Shown piece by piece: positions 34,271 to 43,586 of a DNA stretch of 64,000 nt (position 1 is its first letter; each line of letters begins with the position of its first letter). Source of the DNA: Oscillospiraceae bacterium (GTDB lineage: Bacteria > Bacillota > Clostridia > Oscillospirales > Ruminococcaceae); the NCBI GenBank assembly GCA_016281125.1, contig JAEEIA010000053.1:1-64000 (forward strand), in the 5' to 3' direction. The position numbers and the translations under genes are program-made. The notes under the pieces were generated by a model. That model worked only from the letters and a program-made list of their open reading frames with translations, searched no databases and was not told the origin of the DNA.

Positions 34271-34299
34271 ATTATAGCACGATTTTCCGCACATGACAA
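34271..34299 (-). promoter_or_regulatory. Sigma-A promoter of the EFR1 gene
   Basis: On the minus strand TTGTCA (34299-34294), 17 bp, TATAAT (34276-34271), with a leader of about 95 nt. Confidence 0.75.
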
Positions 34300-34415
34300 G
34301 GGGTATTTTACGGCAAAACGCCGCTGTCTGCGCTTCCCATTCCGCTTTGCCTGCCGCCCGCGGCTGCTCCCGTGCAAAACGTGCCGGATTCCGATGAAAA
34401 AATCTGTCTGCGGCA

Positions 34416-34444
34416 TTTACATTTTCCGAAAAGTGTGATATAAT
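34416..34444 (+). promoter_or_regulatory. Sigma-A promoter of the three-gene membrane protein operon
   Basis: TTTACA (34416-34421), 17 bp, TATAAT (34439-34444), about 50 nt before the ATG at 34496. The 328-bp intergenic stretch thus holds two divergent promoters and nothing else visible. Confidence 0.75.
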
Positions 34445-34495
34445 AGAATGGAGTATTTATATTTTGAGCTTGCTGCCGGAAACGGAGGGATGCTT

Positions 34496-35161
34496 ATGGC
34501 AAGCTGTCTGACAGACGATGAACGCGAACGGCGGTATATTGCGCTGCGCAAAAAAAAGCGCCGCTGTGATTATCTGTGCGGGGTTCCCGCGCTGATTGCA
34601 ATCTGTATTTTCATCTTTGCTCTGATATCCATTCTCTACGCGGCGCGTGATATCATGACCGGCTCCGGATACGGAGAACTTCTCGGAACGCTGCTGACGC
34701 TGGCCGCTGCCGCAATTACGGCATTCTCGGCATACAGCAGAAATCTGAAATACATCCTCGCAGCGGCAGGCGTCCTGATCCTGCTGTCATTCATCGGCCG
34801 GAGCCCGGGCATCATCATCTTCTGCTTTCTCCTGATTCCCGCCGCAATCGGCGCATTTTTCTGGAGCAAGCTGGAGGATGAAGAGGGCTTCCCGCTGTTC
34901 CGCATTCCCTATTCCGAGATGGCCGAGCGCAGGGTCAATGCGGAGCGGAAAACCCGCATCCGCGCGGAGCTGAGCGGCGCCCGCAGACCTGCCGACGCGG
35001 AAGTACACGGCGCGATGGGCGACCTGCTCGACGAGCGCGAGAATACACCGGTGCTGACCGCAGCGCTGCACGGCTATCACGAACGCAGCGATCAGGCAGT
35101 CGGCAGCTTTCAGGCACCGGCCAGCAGCTCCGGCGAGCCCGGAAAAATGGAGGAGCTCTGA
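34496..35161 (+). CDS. Four-TM membrane protein, first of three paralogues
   Basis: Two ATGs lie after GGAGGG; the second (34496, MASCLT) has the right spacing. The 221-residue protein has a basic cytoplasmic N-terminus (RKKKRRCDY), four closely packed helices (about 30-135) and a hydrophilic C-terminal tail. After the last helix it carries LEDEEGFPLFR, a motif shared in form with the next two genes (MEGYPEFHEK and LKDEPGYPLFS). I recognise no known family. The shared topology, motif and adjacency suggest a paralogous operon whose products work together in the membrane. Confidence 0.75.
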   Translation: MASCLTDDERERRYIALRKKKRRCDYLCGVPALIAICIFIFALISILYAARDIMTGSGYGELLGTLLTLAAAAITAFSAYSRNLKYILAAAGVLILLSFIGRSPGIIIFCFLLIPAAIGAFFWSKLEDEEGFPLFRIPYSEMAERRVNAERKTRIRAELSGARRPADAEVHGAMGDLLDERENTPVLTAALHGYHERSDQAVGSFQAPASSSGEPGKMEEL

Positions 35162-35212
35162 ACGCTCCGAACGGACAGTTTATTATTATAGTATGAAAGG
35201 ACGGCGACCACA

Positions 35213-36253
35213 ATGGCAAATCAGACTATGAATCCCTTTGAAGAAGAAAAACCGAAGATCGTTCATTTTGAAAAGGACGAATCCCACTACGAATACTGCC
35301 GGATGCAGATGCATGATATTGAGCATGTTCACCGCCGGACATTCTTCTGTAATCTGGCGCTCTGCATTTTTGTATGTCTGCTGTCAGTATTCCGTGTGTA
35401 TATCGGCGGCTTTGACTGGCTGAGCTTTTCCGGTGCGGCCGGGATCAATGAGTCCATGGCCGTGCTTTCCGACGGTATCTTCCAGATCATCACGGCTATG
35501 GTGATTATCCTTCTCGGTTATCTTGCATGGGCAAATTTCCGTTCTCTGAATATCATTCTGGAAATGTGGTATGTCGTTGTCACGATTGTCGGCATTGTCC
35601 GCCTGGACTATATCACCGGCCTGATCGGCGCAGTCGGCATTGTGTTCTATTTCTTCTCCATCCGCGAGCTTTCGCATGAGGAATCCCTCGCGCAGATGGA
35701 GGGCTATCCGGAATTCCACGAGAAGCTGGATATGTCCAATTCGGATTTTGTGGTGCAGACGCTCATGGCGCACAAGGGGGATCGCTTCAGCAAGAAAAAG
35801 AAGAAGCTCTCCGCGGACTATTCGCTCCGCAAGCTGAAAAAGAATCCGGAGGATTCTCCGGAATCAGACGGCGAGGCCGGTCTTGCACTGGCAGCTGAAC
35901 TGCAAAAGCAGATCGGAAAGGTGCAGAATCAGGAGAAGGCCGCACAGGAGCAGCAGGCTCCGGCCGCGGAGGCGCCTGCAGAACAGGCAGCTGCGCCTGC
36001 TCCGGAAATGAGCGATCTGACCGCCGATGCCGCACCTTCTGCCGATGCATCCGCAGCGGCGGAAACCCCCGATGAGATTCTCGCGCAGGCAGAGGCCAAA
36101 GCAAAGGCGCTCCTGGAAGAAGCGGTCGCAAAGGCCAATGCACTCAAATCCGATGCAGCGGCAGCCGCACCGGCGGAACAGGCTGCTCCGAAGCCGCAGA
36201 ATGCAGCTGCAAAACAGCAGCCCCGCAGCGGCGGCAAGAAAAAGCGCAGATAA
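35213..36253 (+). CDS. Four-TM membrane protein with Ala/Pro-rich tail, second paralogue
   Basis: A 346-residue protein: cytoplasmic N-terminus (about 1-40), four helices (about 45-155) and the post-membrane motif MEGYPEFHEKLD. A long tail (about 185-346) is rich in Ala, Pro, Glu and Gln, ending in a basic cluster (GGKKKRR). The tail is low complexity and probably a disordered or coiled-coil interaction arm. The ATG follows AAAGGACGG. It lies 51 nt after the first paralogue and 30 nt before the third. Function unknown. Confidence 0.75.
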   Translation: MANQTMNPFEEEKPKIVHFEKDESHYEYCRMQMHDIEHVHRRTFFCNLALCIFVCLLSVFRVYIGGFDWLSFSGAAGINESMAVLSDGIFQIITAMVIILLGYLAWANFRSLNIILEMWYVVVTIVGIVRLDYITGLIGAVGIVFYFFSIRELSHEESLAQMEGYPEFHEKLDMSNSDFVVQTLMAHKGDRFSKKKKKLSADYSLRKLKKNPEDSPESDGEAGLALAAELQKQIGKVQNQEKAAQEQQAPAAEAPAEQAAAPAPEMSDLTADAAPSADASAAAETPDEILAQAEAKAKALLEEAVAKANALKSDAAAAAPAEQAAPKPQNAAAKQQPRSGGKKKRR

Positions 36254-36283
36254 TGCGGATACGGAAACAAAAGGAGAACAACT

Positions 36284-37237
36284 ATGGCCATGTCAAGAGA
36301 AATGGAGGCGCGTTTTGAATCGAACCGCTTGAAAAAAGCGGAAAACGACACCAACCGCAGACGCTGCTTCTGGGCACTTTTCATTCTCGGCGCAATCATA
36401 TTCGGCACGTCCTTTATGGCAGGTGCCGCATCCGCGTTAAAGGATCAAATGCACGGCTCCGCGATCTTTTATGTCGCGTTCACGTCGGGCGTCTTTCAAA
36501 TTCTGCTCGGCATTGCCACCGCACTGGTCGGCTGGCTGAATTACCGCGAGGTGCGGATTCCGGGCATTCTCTATATCATCCTGTGCTTTTTGTTCGCGCT
36601 CTACTTTGGCCTGCATCTGAGCCAGAGCTTTGCGGCATTCAATATCTTCTTCCTGCTGTCCGGAATCGGTCTGAATATCTGGGCGCAGGTGATTTTCCAC
36701 ACGGAGGATGCATTGAAGGATGAACCGGGCTATCCGCTGTTCTCGCCGGAGGCATCCCAGCCCGCAAGATATGAGCTGCCCAAGGACGTCATCGCGGCCA
36801 GGGCAAAGGCATCTCAGAATATGGATACAATCGGCGGGCCGGCAGTGCCTTCCGCATCGGAAATGCCGGTGCCGGAGGCGCCCGCGCAGCCGGATCCGTA
36901 TGCAATCAGATTTCCGGAGGAGGTGCGTCTGCCGGAGGTGGATGCATCCGCATTCGGTCTGGAGGCCGACCTCGGCACCGCCCGTGCGCCGCTGCCCGTG
37001 CCGGAAATCACCGGCGACGTGACGCTGGAGGGCTTTTCTGAGGCAGAAAGCGGCGTCAGGGAGAAGGGCATTGACGCGCTGCCGCAGGTTTCCGCTGCGG
37101 ATCTGCTCATGGATATGACAGCCGCGCCGTCCCATGCAACCGTCAAGGGCGACGTGTCCCAGCTGCCGGATCCCGCAGAGGTGCGGGCGCGCATGGCAGC
37201 GATGAAAAAGGCCAGAGAGGAACATCCGCTGAGCTGA
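36284..37237 (+). CDS. Four-TM membrane protein with Pro/Glu-rich tail, third paralogue
   Basis: A 317-residue protein with AAAAGGAG before the ATG, a short charged N-terminus, four helices (about 25-145), the motif LKDEPGYPLFS and a Pro/Ala/Glu-rich tail of 165 residues that ends in a basic helix (ARMAAMKKAREEHPLS). It resembles its two upstream neighbours in topology and motif. A TTG-started comM/yifB gene follows after 47 nt, probably on the same transcript. Function unknown. Confidence 0.75.
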   Translation: MAMSREMEARFESNRLKKAENDTNRRRCFWALFILGAIIFGTSFMAGAASALKDQMHGSAIFYVAFTSGVFQILLGIATALVGWLNYREVRIPGILYIILCFLFALYFGLHLSQSFAAFNIFFLLSGIGLNIWAQVIFHTEDALKDEPGYPLFSPEASQPARYELPKDVIAARAKASQNMDTIGGPAVPSASEMPVPEAPAQPDPYAIRFPEEVRLPEVDASAFGLEADLGTARAPLPVPEITGDVTLEGFSEAESGVREKGIDALPQVSAADLLMDMTAAPSHATVKGDVSQLPDPAEVRARMAAMKKAREEHPLS

Positions 37238-37284
37238 TGCGTCCCTCCGGCAGAAGAATTCAACTGACAGAGGCGGTGAGCTGA

Positions 37285-38817
37285 TTGTTTGCAAAAGTAA
37301 GCAGCCTCGGGCTGTTCGGACTGAATGCGTTTCCCGTCGATGTGGAGATTTCCGTGAACAAGGGGCTCCCGCGCTTTGAAATCGTCGGGCTTGCGGATAC
37401 CGCCGTGCAGGAGAGCCGCGAGCGCATCAAGTCTGCACTGTATACCTGCGGGATTGTGTTCCCGACCTCAAACTGCATTGTCAACCTTGCACCGGCGGAT
37501 AAGCGCAAAAACGGCAGTATGCATGACCTCGCAATCTTTATGGCAATCCTCGCTGCACTCGGCAGAGTGCAGGTGCCTGCGGAGGCGGCCATCATCGGAG
37601 AGGTTTCACTGAACGGCGACATCCGGCCGGTGAACGGCGTTCTGCCGATGACGCTGACCGCCAAAAGCCGCGGCATCACCACAATGTATGTGCCGCAGGA
37701 AAACGCCAAGGAAGCAGCCGTCGTGGAAGGCATGACCGTCTACGGCATTGCGAATGCAAAGCAGCTGCTTGCGCATCTGGAGGGGGATGAGCCCCTCAGT
37801 CCGGTCGCGCATATCGGGCTGGAACAGGCGGGGATGCCGCCGATTCCGGATTTTGCCGATGTTCACGGACAGACAGCCGCCAAGCACGCGCTGGAGCTGG
37901 CTGCGGCAGGCGGACACAACGCCCTGCTGATCGGCCCGCCGGGCAGCGGTAAAAGCATGCTTGCCAAGCGGATGCCGGGGATTCTGCCGGAGCTGACCTT
38001 TGCAGAATCCATTGAAACCACGATGATTCATTCCGTGGCGGGGCTGCTGGATGCAGATCACCCGCTTGTAACCGTGCGGCCGTTCCGTTCGCCGCACCAT
38101 ACCATCTCCTCTGCGGGACTTGCAGGCGGCGGAACAATTCCGCATCCGGGCGAAATTTCGCTTGCGCATAACGGTCTGCTGTTCCTCGACGAGCTTGCAG
38201 AATTTGACCGCCGGACGCTGGAAATCCTGCGGCAGCCGCTGGAGGACAGAGAAGTCACGATTTCCCGTGCGGCGGGTACAATCCGATACCCCTGCTCGAT
38301 TATGCTGATTGCGGCCATGAACCCATGCCCATGCGGATACCTCGGGCATCCGACGAGACCGTGTACCTGCGGACAGCGTGCCGCAGCGCAGTATCTGAAC
38401 CGGATCTCCGGCCCGCTGCTCGACCGCTTTGACCTGCATATCGAGGCGGCGCCCGTCACCTTTGACGACCTCTCCTCGCAGCAGCCGGAGGAATCCAGCG
38501 CGGAAATCCGGAAGCGCGTGGTCGCGGCAAGGGCGATCCAGAATGCCCGCTTTGAGGGTACCGGCATCACCTGCAATGCGCGGATCACGCCGGACAAGCT
38601 GGCGAAATTCTGTCCGATGACGGACAAAGCCAAGGCACGGCTGAAAGCGGTCTTTGAAAAAATGGGGCTGTCCGCCCGCGCCTACGACCGGCTGCTCAAG
38701 GTCGCAAGAACCGCAGCTGACATGCAGCAGAGTGAGGTCATCGACGCGCAGCACATTGCAGAGGCAGTGCAGTACCGCACGCTTGACCGCAAATACTGGC
38801 AGACCTCAGAGAAATAG
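37285..38817 (+). CDS. comM: YifB/ComM family Mg-chelatase-like ATPase
   Basis: The TTG at 37285 is the start: it follows AGGCGGTGA, and the conserved family N-terminus FAKVSSLGLFGLNAFPVDVE begins right there. The 510-residue protein has the lon-protease-like N-terminal domain, a Walker A GPPGSGKSM near residue 215, Walker B LLFLDELAEF, sensor motifs, the zinc-like CPCGYLGH..CTC insertion and the C-terminal Mg_chelatase_C helical domain. Characterised ComM is a hexameric helicase promoting branch migration in natural transformation. In Firmicutes the role is less clear. No dprA is adjacent here, although comM/yifB often precedes dprA. Confidence 0.92.
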   Translation: MFAKVSSLGLFGLNAFPVDVEISVNKGLPRFEIVGLADTAVQESRERIKSALYTCGIVFPTSNCIVNLAPADKRKNGSMHDLAIFMAILAALGRVQVPAEAAIIGEVSLNGDIRPVNGVLPMTLTAKSRGITTMYVPQENAKEAAVVEGMTVYGIANAKQLLAHLEGDEPLSPVAHIGLEQAGMPPIPDFADVHGQTAAKHALELAAAGGHNALLIGPPGSGKSMLAKRMPGILPELTFAESIETTMIHSVAGLLDADHPLVTVRPFRSPHHTISSAGLAGGGTIPHPGEISLAHNGLLFLDELAEFDRRTLEILRQPLEDREVTISRAAGTIRYPCSIMLIAAMNPCPCGYLGHPTRPCTCGQRAAAQYLNRISGPLLDRFDLHIEAAPVTFDDLSSQQPEESSAEIRKRVVAARAIQNARFEGTGITCNARITPDKLAKFCPMTDKAKARLKAVFEKMGLSARAYDRLLKVARTAADMQQSEVIDAQHIAEAVQYRTLDRKYWQTSEK

Positions 38818-38835
38818 ACTGACATATCATACAAC

Positions 38836-38902
38836 GCCAAAGGGACACTGTCCCTTTGGTCAGATTTGGGCTGAAAGCCCATGATCAATCCATCGGAGAT
38901 AC
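38836..38902. repeat. Dispersed palindromic repeat, copy B (single type-1 arm)
   Basis: One arm in reverse orientation: the hairpin CCAAAGGGACA..TGTCCCTTTGG, the hairpin TTTGGGCTGAAAGCCCA and the terminal ATCAATCCATCGGAGATAC. A TATAAT (38905-38910) lies 3 bp beyond its end, 26 nt before the rodA start, so the repeat forms the upstream part of a possible promoter. Confidence 0.8.
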
Positions 38903-38936
38903 ATTATAATAAAAGAGAATACAGGAGAAAACAAAA

Positions 38937-40097
38937 TTGAAGCGAAACATCTCAACCGAGACAGCGCGCGGCGGCTTTTTCAAGCGCATCGACAGGCTGC
39001 TGCTGCTGCTCGTGACGCTCTGCGCCGGCACGAGCGTCGTGCTGCTCCGGACACTCTGGACGCAGCAGATCACGGATGAGGTCGATGCAAACGACTGGAT
39101 CGTGCAGCTCATTTCCATGGGAATCGGGCTGGTCGGATGTCTGGTTGTTTCGGCAATCGACTATCACAAGCTGGCGAAATTCTGGTTTTTATACGCGCCG
39201 GTTGCGCTCGGTCTGGTCGCGCTGACCTTTACGAGTTTAGGCTACGGACGCGAGGGCGCCGACGACCGCAACTGGATCGACTTCGGCTTCGTGCAGGTGC
39301 AGCCCTCGGAAATCTTAAAGCTGGTCTTTCTGCTGACCTTTGCGTATCACATATCAAAGGTCGGCGACAGGCTGAATCAGCCGTTTCAGCTCTTTCTGCT
39401 GCTGATGCACGCCGGAATCCCGATGGGTATTGTGGCATTGCAGGGCGACTACGGCACGGCGATTATCTTCGCGGCCATGACGGTGTTTATGCTGTTCACG
39501 GCCGGGCTCTCGCTCTGGTATATGCTCGGCGGCGCCGCGCTGATGCCGCTGCTGATCTGGTTCGTCTGGACGTATGCCTTCGGGGACGTCCACCGGAACC
39601 GCATCCGCGTGCTGCTCAATCCCGGCACCGATCCGCTCGGTCTGGAATATCAGCAGAACCTCGGCCTGAAAGCAATCCGCCGCGGCGGACTGTTCGGGCT
39701 CGGGCTGAACGGAGAGGGCTATGTTTCCGTGCCGGAAATGCACAATGACTTCATCTTCTCGTTTATCGGAGAGGCGTTCGGCTTTGTCGGCGCTATTGCC
39801 GTGATTGTGCTGCTGGCGGCAATCTGCCTGCGGATCTTCCGCGACAGCCGCGCCGCAAAGGACGCCATGGGCAGAACGCTCTGCATGGGCGTATTTGCAA
39901 TTCTCTTTACGCATGACCTGATGAACCTCGGCATGGTGCTGAAGGTGATGCCGGTTATCGGTATCCCGCTGCCGTTTTTCAGTGCCGGCGGTACGGCGAT
40001 GCTTTCGATGTATCTCTGTATCGGTCTGGTGATCAGCGCATATTCCCATAACCGGAAAAAATACCGCGTATTCTATGATGCGGAGGCCGCACAGTAA
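38937..40097 (+). CDS. rodA: SEDS family peptidoglycan polymerase, RodA/FtsW/SpoVE
   Basis: A TTG start (38937) follows CAGGAG; no ATG lies nearby in frame. The 386-residue protein has about ten membrane helices and SEDS signatures: WIDFGFVQVQPSEILKLVFLL, the catalytic-loop region NPGTDPLGLEYQQNLGLKAI, VPEMHNDFIFSFIGEAFGF and GIPLPFFSAGGTAMLSMYL. SEDS proteins polymerise glycan strands with a cognate class B PBP. The gene is not next to a PBP or mreCD, so RodA versus FtsW or SpoVE cannot be decided by context. mreB, the usual RodA partner, lies at 61616. Confidence 0.88.
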   Translation: MKRNISTETARGGFFKRIDRLLLLLVTLCAGTSVVLLRTLWTQQITDEVDANDWIVQLISMGIGLVGCLVVSAIDYHKLAKFWFLYAPVALGLVALTFTSLGYGREGADDRNWIDFGFVQVQPSEILKLVFLLTFAYHISKVGDRLNQPFQLFLLLMHAGIPMGIVALQGDYGTAIIFAAMTVFMLFTAGLSLWYMLGGAALMPLLIWFVWTYAFGDVHRNRIRVLLNPGTDPLGLEYQQNLGLKAIRRGGLFGLGLNGEGYVSVPEMHNDFIFSFIGEAFGFVGAIAVIVLLAAICLRIFRDSRAAKDAMGRTLCMGVFAILFTHDLMNLGMVLKVMPVIGIPLPFFSAGGTAMLSMYLCIGLVISAYSHNRKKYRVFYDAEAAQ

Positions 40098-40149
40098 GCT
40101 GCCGCCCGCGTCTGAATGATATTTTATTATTTCAAAGGAGCATATTATT

Positions 40150-40449
40150 ATGGATAGGACCCTGTTCCCGATCACAATGGAAAAGCACATCATTTTCTGT
40201 GCGGTTGCAACCGTTTTCTTTCTGCTGCAATTCATCCGCACCAAGCGGATCTATCAGCTGATTCTTGCGATTGCCGTGCCGCTTTCGCTGGTCGTCTATG
40301 TCGCGCCGGAAAACAACACGGTGTTCTACGGCGTCGGCATTGCAGAGGCTGTGCTGCTGGTGCTCGCATTCATCCTGAGCATTGTCCAGAACAGCCGTGA
40401 CAAAAAGGCAGAGAAGCTGAAGCAGGCAGCAGCCGGTGCGGAGGGCTGA
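40150..40449 (+). CDS. Small membrane protein, 99 aa
   Basis: The ATG follows CAAAGGAG. Three hydrophobic segments (about 12-30, 36-52, 57-80) and a basic, Lys-rich C-terminus characterise this small protein. No family recognised. It sits 52 nt after rodA and 2 nt before the 2-hydroxyacid dehydrogenase gene, so it belongs to the same operon and may be a regulator or chaperone of a membrane neighbour. Confidence 0.75.
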   Translation: MDRTLFPITMEKHIIFCAVATVFFLLQFIRTKRIYQLILAIAVPLSLVVYVAPENNTVFYGVGIAEAVLLVLAFILSIVQNSRDKKAEKLKQAAAGAEG

Positions 40450-40451
40450 TT

Positions 40452-41441
40452 ATGCGCGCGGATCGAATCGTTATTCTCGACTGGGACACGATGGCCTTTC
40501 ACCGCGATGAACTGAATGCCCGCCGCTTCGCCTCGCTGGCTGCGCATGTGGACATCTATCCGCAGACCAAACCGGAGGAAACCGCTGAGCATATCGGGGA
40601 TGCGGATGTGGTCATCTGCAACAAGGTGCTCATCACGAAAGAGGTGCTGGACGCCTGCCCGAATGTCAAGTACATCGGCATTCTCGCAACCGGCTATAAC
40701 AACGTCGATACGGCGGCCGCCGCGGCAAGGGGCATTCCGGTCTGCAATGCAGGCAGCTATTCCACGGACGCGGTCGCGCAGCTCGTGTTTGCGTACATCT
40801 TTGACTATTTCCAGCGTGTCGCGCTCTATGCCATGGAGGTGCGGCTCGGCGGCTGGGAAAAATCCCCGACCTTTTCCTATTTCCCGTATCCGACCGGAGA
40901 GCTGCGCGGCAAGACGCTCGGCATCATCGGTTACGGCAATATCGGCAAACAGGTTGCGAAAATCGCGGATGCGTTCGGCATGTCCGTGCTGATTGCGACC
41001 AGAACGCTGCCGGAAAACTGCCCGTATCCGGTCGTGACCGCGGAGGAGGTTTTCCGCCGCGCCGACGTGCTGACGCTGCACTGCCCGCTCACCGAGCAGA
41101 CACAGGGGCTGATCTGCAAGCGCTCGCTGGCGCTGATGAAGGAATCCGCAATTCTCATCAATACCTCGCGCGGCGGCACGGTCGTCGAGCAGGATCTTGC
41201 GGATGCACTCAATCACGACATGCTCGCAGCGGCGTATCTCGACGTGCTGGAAAAGGAGCCGATGAGCGCAGATACCCCGCTGAAAAATGCGAAAAACTGC
41301 ACCATCACGCCGCATATCGGCTGGACGCCGCTCGATACCAGAAAGCGCCTGCTCGATATTACCGAGGATAATCTCCGCGGCTGGCTCGGCGGAAACCCGC
41401 AGCATGTCGTCAACGGCGTCACAGCCGCGCAGACAGAATAA
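40452..41441 (+). CDS. D-isomer-specific 2-hydroxyacid dehydrogenase (glycerate/hydroxypyruvate type)
   Basis: The 329-residue protein has the family architecture: N-terminal catalytic half with NVKYIGILATGYNNVD, NAD-binding GIIGYGNIGKQ (about 153-163), the catalytic Arg in LINTSRGG, Glu in YLDVLEKEP and His in TPHIGWTP. The sequence pattern is closest to glycerate/hydroxypyruvate reductases (HprA/YoaD type) rather than SerA, since the ACT domain is absent. The product would reduce hydroxypyruvate or glyoxylate with NAD(P)H. The gene is followed by proB after 46 nt. Confidence 0.9.
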   Translation: MRADRIVILDWDTMAFHRDELNARRFASLAAHVDIYPQTKPEETAEHIGDADVVICNKVLITKEVLDACPNVKYIGILATGYNNVDTAAAAARGIPVCNAGSYSTDAVAQLVFAYIFDYFQRVALYAMEVRLGGWEKSPTFSYFPYPTGELRGKTLGIIGYGNIGKQVAKIADAFGMSVLIATRTLPENCPYPVVTAEEVFRRADVLTLHCPLTEQTQGLICKRSLALMKESAILINTSRGGTVVEQDLADALNHDMLAAAYLDVLEKEPMSADTPLKNAKNCTITPHIGWTPLDTRKRLLDITEDNLRGWLGGNPQHVVNGVTAAQTE

Positions 41442-41487
41442 ACGGTACACGGCGGAACACCCCCCGCCGATGAAAGGAAGTTATCAT

Positions 41488-42300
41488 TTGGAAACGCATA
41501 ATACCCTGCGCCCGCTCTCGGAGAGCAAGCGCATTGTTGTCAAGGTCGGCACCTCAACGCTGACGCACCGCACCGGCAGAATGAACCTGCGCCGGTTCCA
41601 CAATCTCGTGCGTGTGCTTGCCGATCTTTCCAACGCCGGAAAACAGCTGATCCTTGTTTCGTCCGGTGCAGTCGGCCTCGGCGTCGGACAGCTCGGCCTG
41701 CGCGAACGCCCGACCGATACCCCGACCAAGCAGGCCTGTGCTGCGGTCGGTCAGTGTGAGCTGATGTATCTCTATGACCGGCAGTTCGGCAATTACAGCG
41801 TCAATGTCGCACAGGTGCTGCTGACAAAGGCCATCCTGAATTCCAACGGCGGCGTCAATGCGGGCAACTGCATGGAGCGGCTGCTGGAGCTCGGCGTCAT
41901 CCCGATCGTCAATGAGAACGATACAGTCGCAATCGACGAGCTGGAGCTTGAAATCGGCGAAAACGATTCGCTGGCGGCGATTGTGGCGGGACTTGTCCAT
42001 GCGGATACGCTCGTGCTGATGAGTGATATTGAAGGACTGTATTCCGCAGATCCGCACAAGGATGCAAATGCAGAGCTGATTCCGGTTGTGCATGAGATTA
42101 CGCCGGAAATTGAGGCAGTCGCAGGCGGCGCAGGAACGCCGAATGCCCGCGGCGGCATGACGACAAAAATCTCCGCGGCGAAAATCGCTGCGGAAGCAGG
42201 GATTGACATGGTCATCATGAACGGCGAAAAGCCGGAGCGTCTGTACGACCTGCTGCTCAATGACGAGCCGGTCGGAACACGTTTTGTCGCAAAGAAGTAA
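41488..42300 (+). CDS. proB: Glutamate 5-kinase
   Basis: The start is read as TTG at 41488 (METHNTLRPL) because GAAAGGAAG lies just upstream; an ATG 18 nt earlier has no ribosome site. The 270-residue protein has the amino-acid-kinase signatures KRIVVKVGTSTLTH, VSSGAVGLGVGQLGL, PIVNENDTVAIDEL, VLMSDIEGLYSADP and the glycine-rich GGMTTKISAAKIAAEAGI. It lacks the C-terminal PUA domain of the E. coli enzyme, as many short clostridial ProB forms do. It catalyses the first, proline-inhibited step of proline synthesis. proA follows after 29 nt. Confidence 0.95.
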   Translation: METHNTLRPLSESKRIVVKVGTSTLTHRTGRMNLRRFHNLVRVLADLSNAGKQLILVSSGAVGLGVGQLGLRERPTDTPTKQACAAVGQCELMYLYDRQFGNYSVNVAQVLLTKAILNSNGGVNAGNCMERLLELGVIPIVNENDTVAIDELELEIGENDSLAAIVAGLVHADTLVLMSDIEGLYSADPHKDANAELIPVVHEITPEIEAVAGGAGTPNARGGMTTKISAAKIAAEAGIDMVIMNGEKPERLYDLLLNDEPVGTRFVAKK

Positions 42301-42329
42301 CCGCAAATCAGATCACGGAGGATCATAAT

Positions 42330-43583
42330 ATGGAACAGCTGACCGTTCAGCAGCTCGGCGCGCGTGCAAAGGCCGTCGCGGCGGTGCTTGCTGCTGCATC
42401 ACCCAAACAGAAAAACGACGCGCTCGCGGCCATTGCGGACGCTCTGACCGCCCGCACAGACGAAATCATTGCGGCCAACAGGACCGACCTTGAAAACGCA
42501 GTCAAAAACAATATGTCGAAGGCGCTTCAGGACAGACTGCTCCTGAATGCAGACCGGATCTGGGGCATTGCGGACGGCGTGCGCAAGCTCATTTCGCTGG
42601 AGGAGGTCGTCGGACAGGTCGAGGCGGGATATGTCCGCCCGAACGGTCTGCGCATTCAGAAAACCAGAGTACCGCTCGGCGTCATCGGCATTATCTTTGA
42701 GAGCCGCCCGAACGTGACGGTCGATGCTGCAACGCTCTGCATGAAGGCAGGCAACTGCGTGATTCTGCGCGGCGGCAAGGAGGCATTCTCCTCCAACGTC
42801 TGCCTGACGGACATCATGCGCGATGCGGTCGCATCCGCCGGACTGCCCGCGGATGTGATCCAGCTTGTGCCGGATACCTCCCGCGAGTCCTCCAACCAGC
42901 TGATGAAGCTGTCGGAGTATCTTGACGTGCTGATTCCCCGCGGCGGCGCAGGGCTCATCAATGCCGTTGCGGAAAACGCGACCGTTCCGGTCATCAAGAC
43001 CGGCGTCGGCAACTGCCATGTCTATGTGGACGATTCCGCAGATCTGGAAATGGCGGTCAATATCGTGGACAACGGCAAGACGCAGCGCCCCTCTGTGTGC
43101 AATGCGATTGAAACCGTGCTGATTCACCGCGATGCCGCGGCAAAGTTCCTGCCGATGATGAAGGCCAGACTGGATGCGCATAACGTCACGCTGCACGGCG
43201 ATGCCGGAACGCAGGCGGTGCTCGGTGAATGCGTCATTCCCGCAAATGACGAGGACTGGGCAACGGAATACCTGGATTATCAGCTTGCAGTGAAGATTGT
43301 GGACAGTGTGGATGAAGCCATCGCGCATATCTCGAAATACGGCACAAATCACAGCGAATGCATCGTGACAAAGTCGCTCGATCACGCGGAGAAATTCCAG
43401 CGGGAGGTCGATGCAGCGGCGGTGTACGTCAACGCATCCACCCGCTTTACGGACGGCGGAGAATTCGGCTTCGGCGCGGAGATCGGCATTTCCACGCAGA
43501 AGCTCCATGCCCGCGGCCCGATGGGGCTTTACGAGCTGACATCTGTGAAGTATCTGATCAACGGCGACGGCCAGATCCGCTGA
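42330..43583 (+). CDS. proA: Gamma-glutamyl phosphate reductase
   Basis: The 417-residue aldehyde-dehydrogenase-fold protein shows the ProA pattern: PLGVIGIIFESRPNVTVDAA, CVILRGGKEAFSSN, VIPRGGAGL, the catalytic Cys in GKTQRPSVCNAIET, and the closing FTDGGEFGFGAEIGISTQ then HARGPMGL. It reduces gamma-glutamyl phosphate to glutamate semialdehyde with NADPH, the second step of proline synthesis after ProB. CGGAGGATC precedes the ATG. proC is not in the window. Confidence 0.96.
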   Translation: MEQLTVQQLGARAKAVAAVLAAASPKQKNDALAAIADALTARTDEIIAANRTDLENAVKNNMSKALQDRLLLNADRIWGIADGVRKLISLEEVVGQVEAGYVRPNGLRIQKTRVPLGVIGIIFESRPNVTVDAATLCMKAGNCVILRGGKEAFSSNVCLTDIMRDAVASAGLPADVIQLVPDTSRESSNQLMKLSEYLDVLIPRGGAGLINAVAENATVPVIKTGVGNCHVYVDDSADLEMAVNIVDNGKTQRPSVCNAIETVLIHRDAAAKFLPMMKARLDAHNVTLHGDAGTQAVLGECVIPANDEDWATEYLDYQLAVKIVDSVDEAIAHISKYGTNHSECIVTKSLDHAEKFQREVDAAAVYVNASTRFTDGGEFGFGAEIGISTQKLHARGPMGLYELTSVKYLINGDGQIR

Positions 43584-43586
43584 CAA

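Noticed and set aside
38836-38880. The stems CCAAAGGGACA/TGTCCCTTTGG and TTTGGGCTGAAAGCCCA as a comM terminator
   Set aside because: No T-tract follows either stem, and the same stems occur in the dispersed repeat at 49264 and 62630, so they are part of the repeat arm. Weak termination there cannot be excluded.
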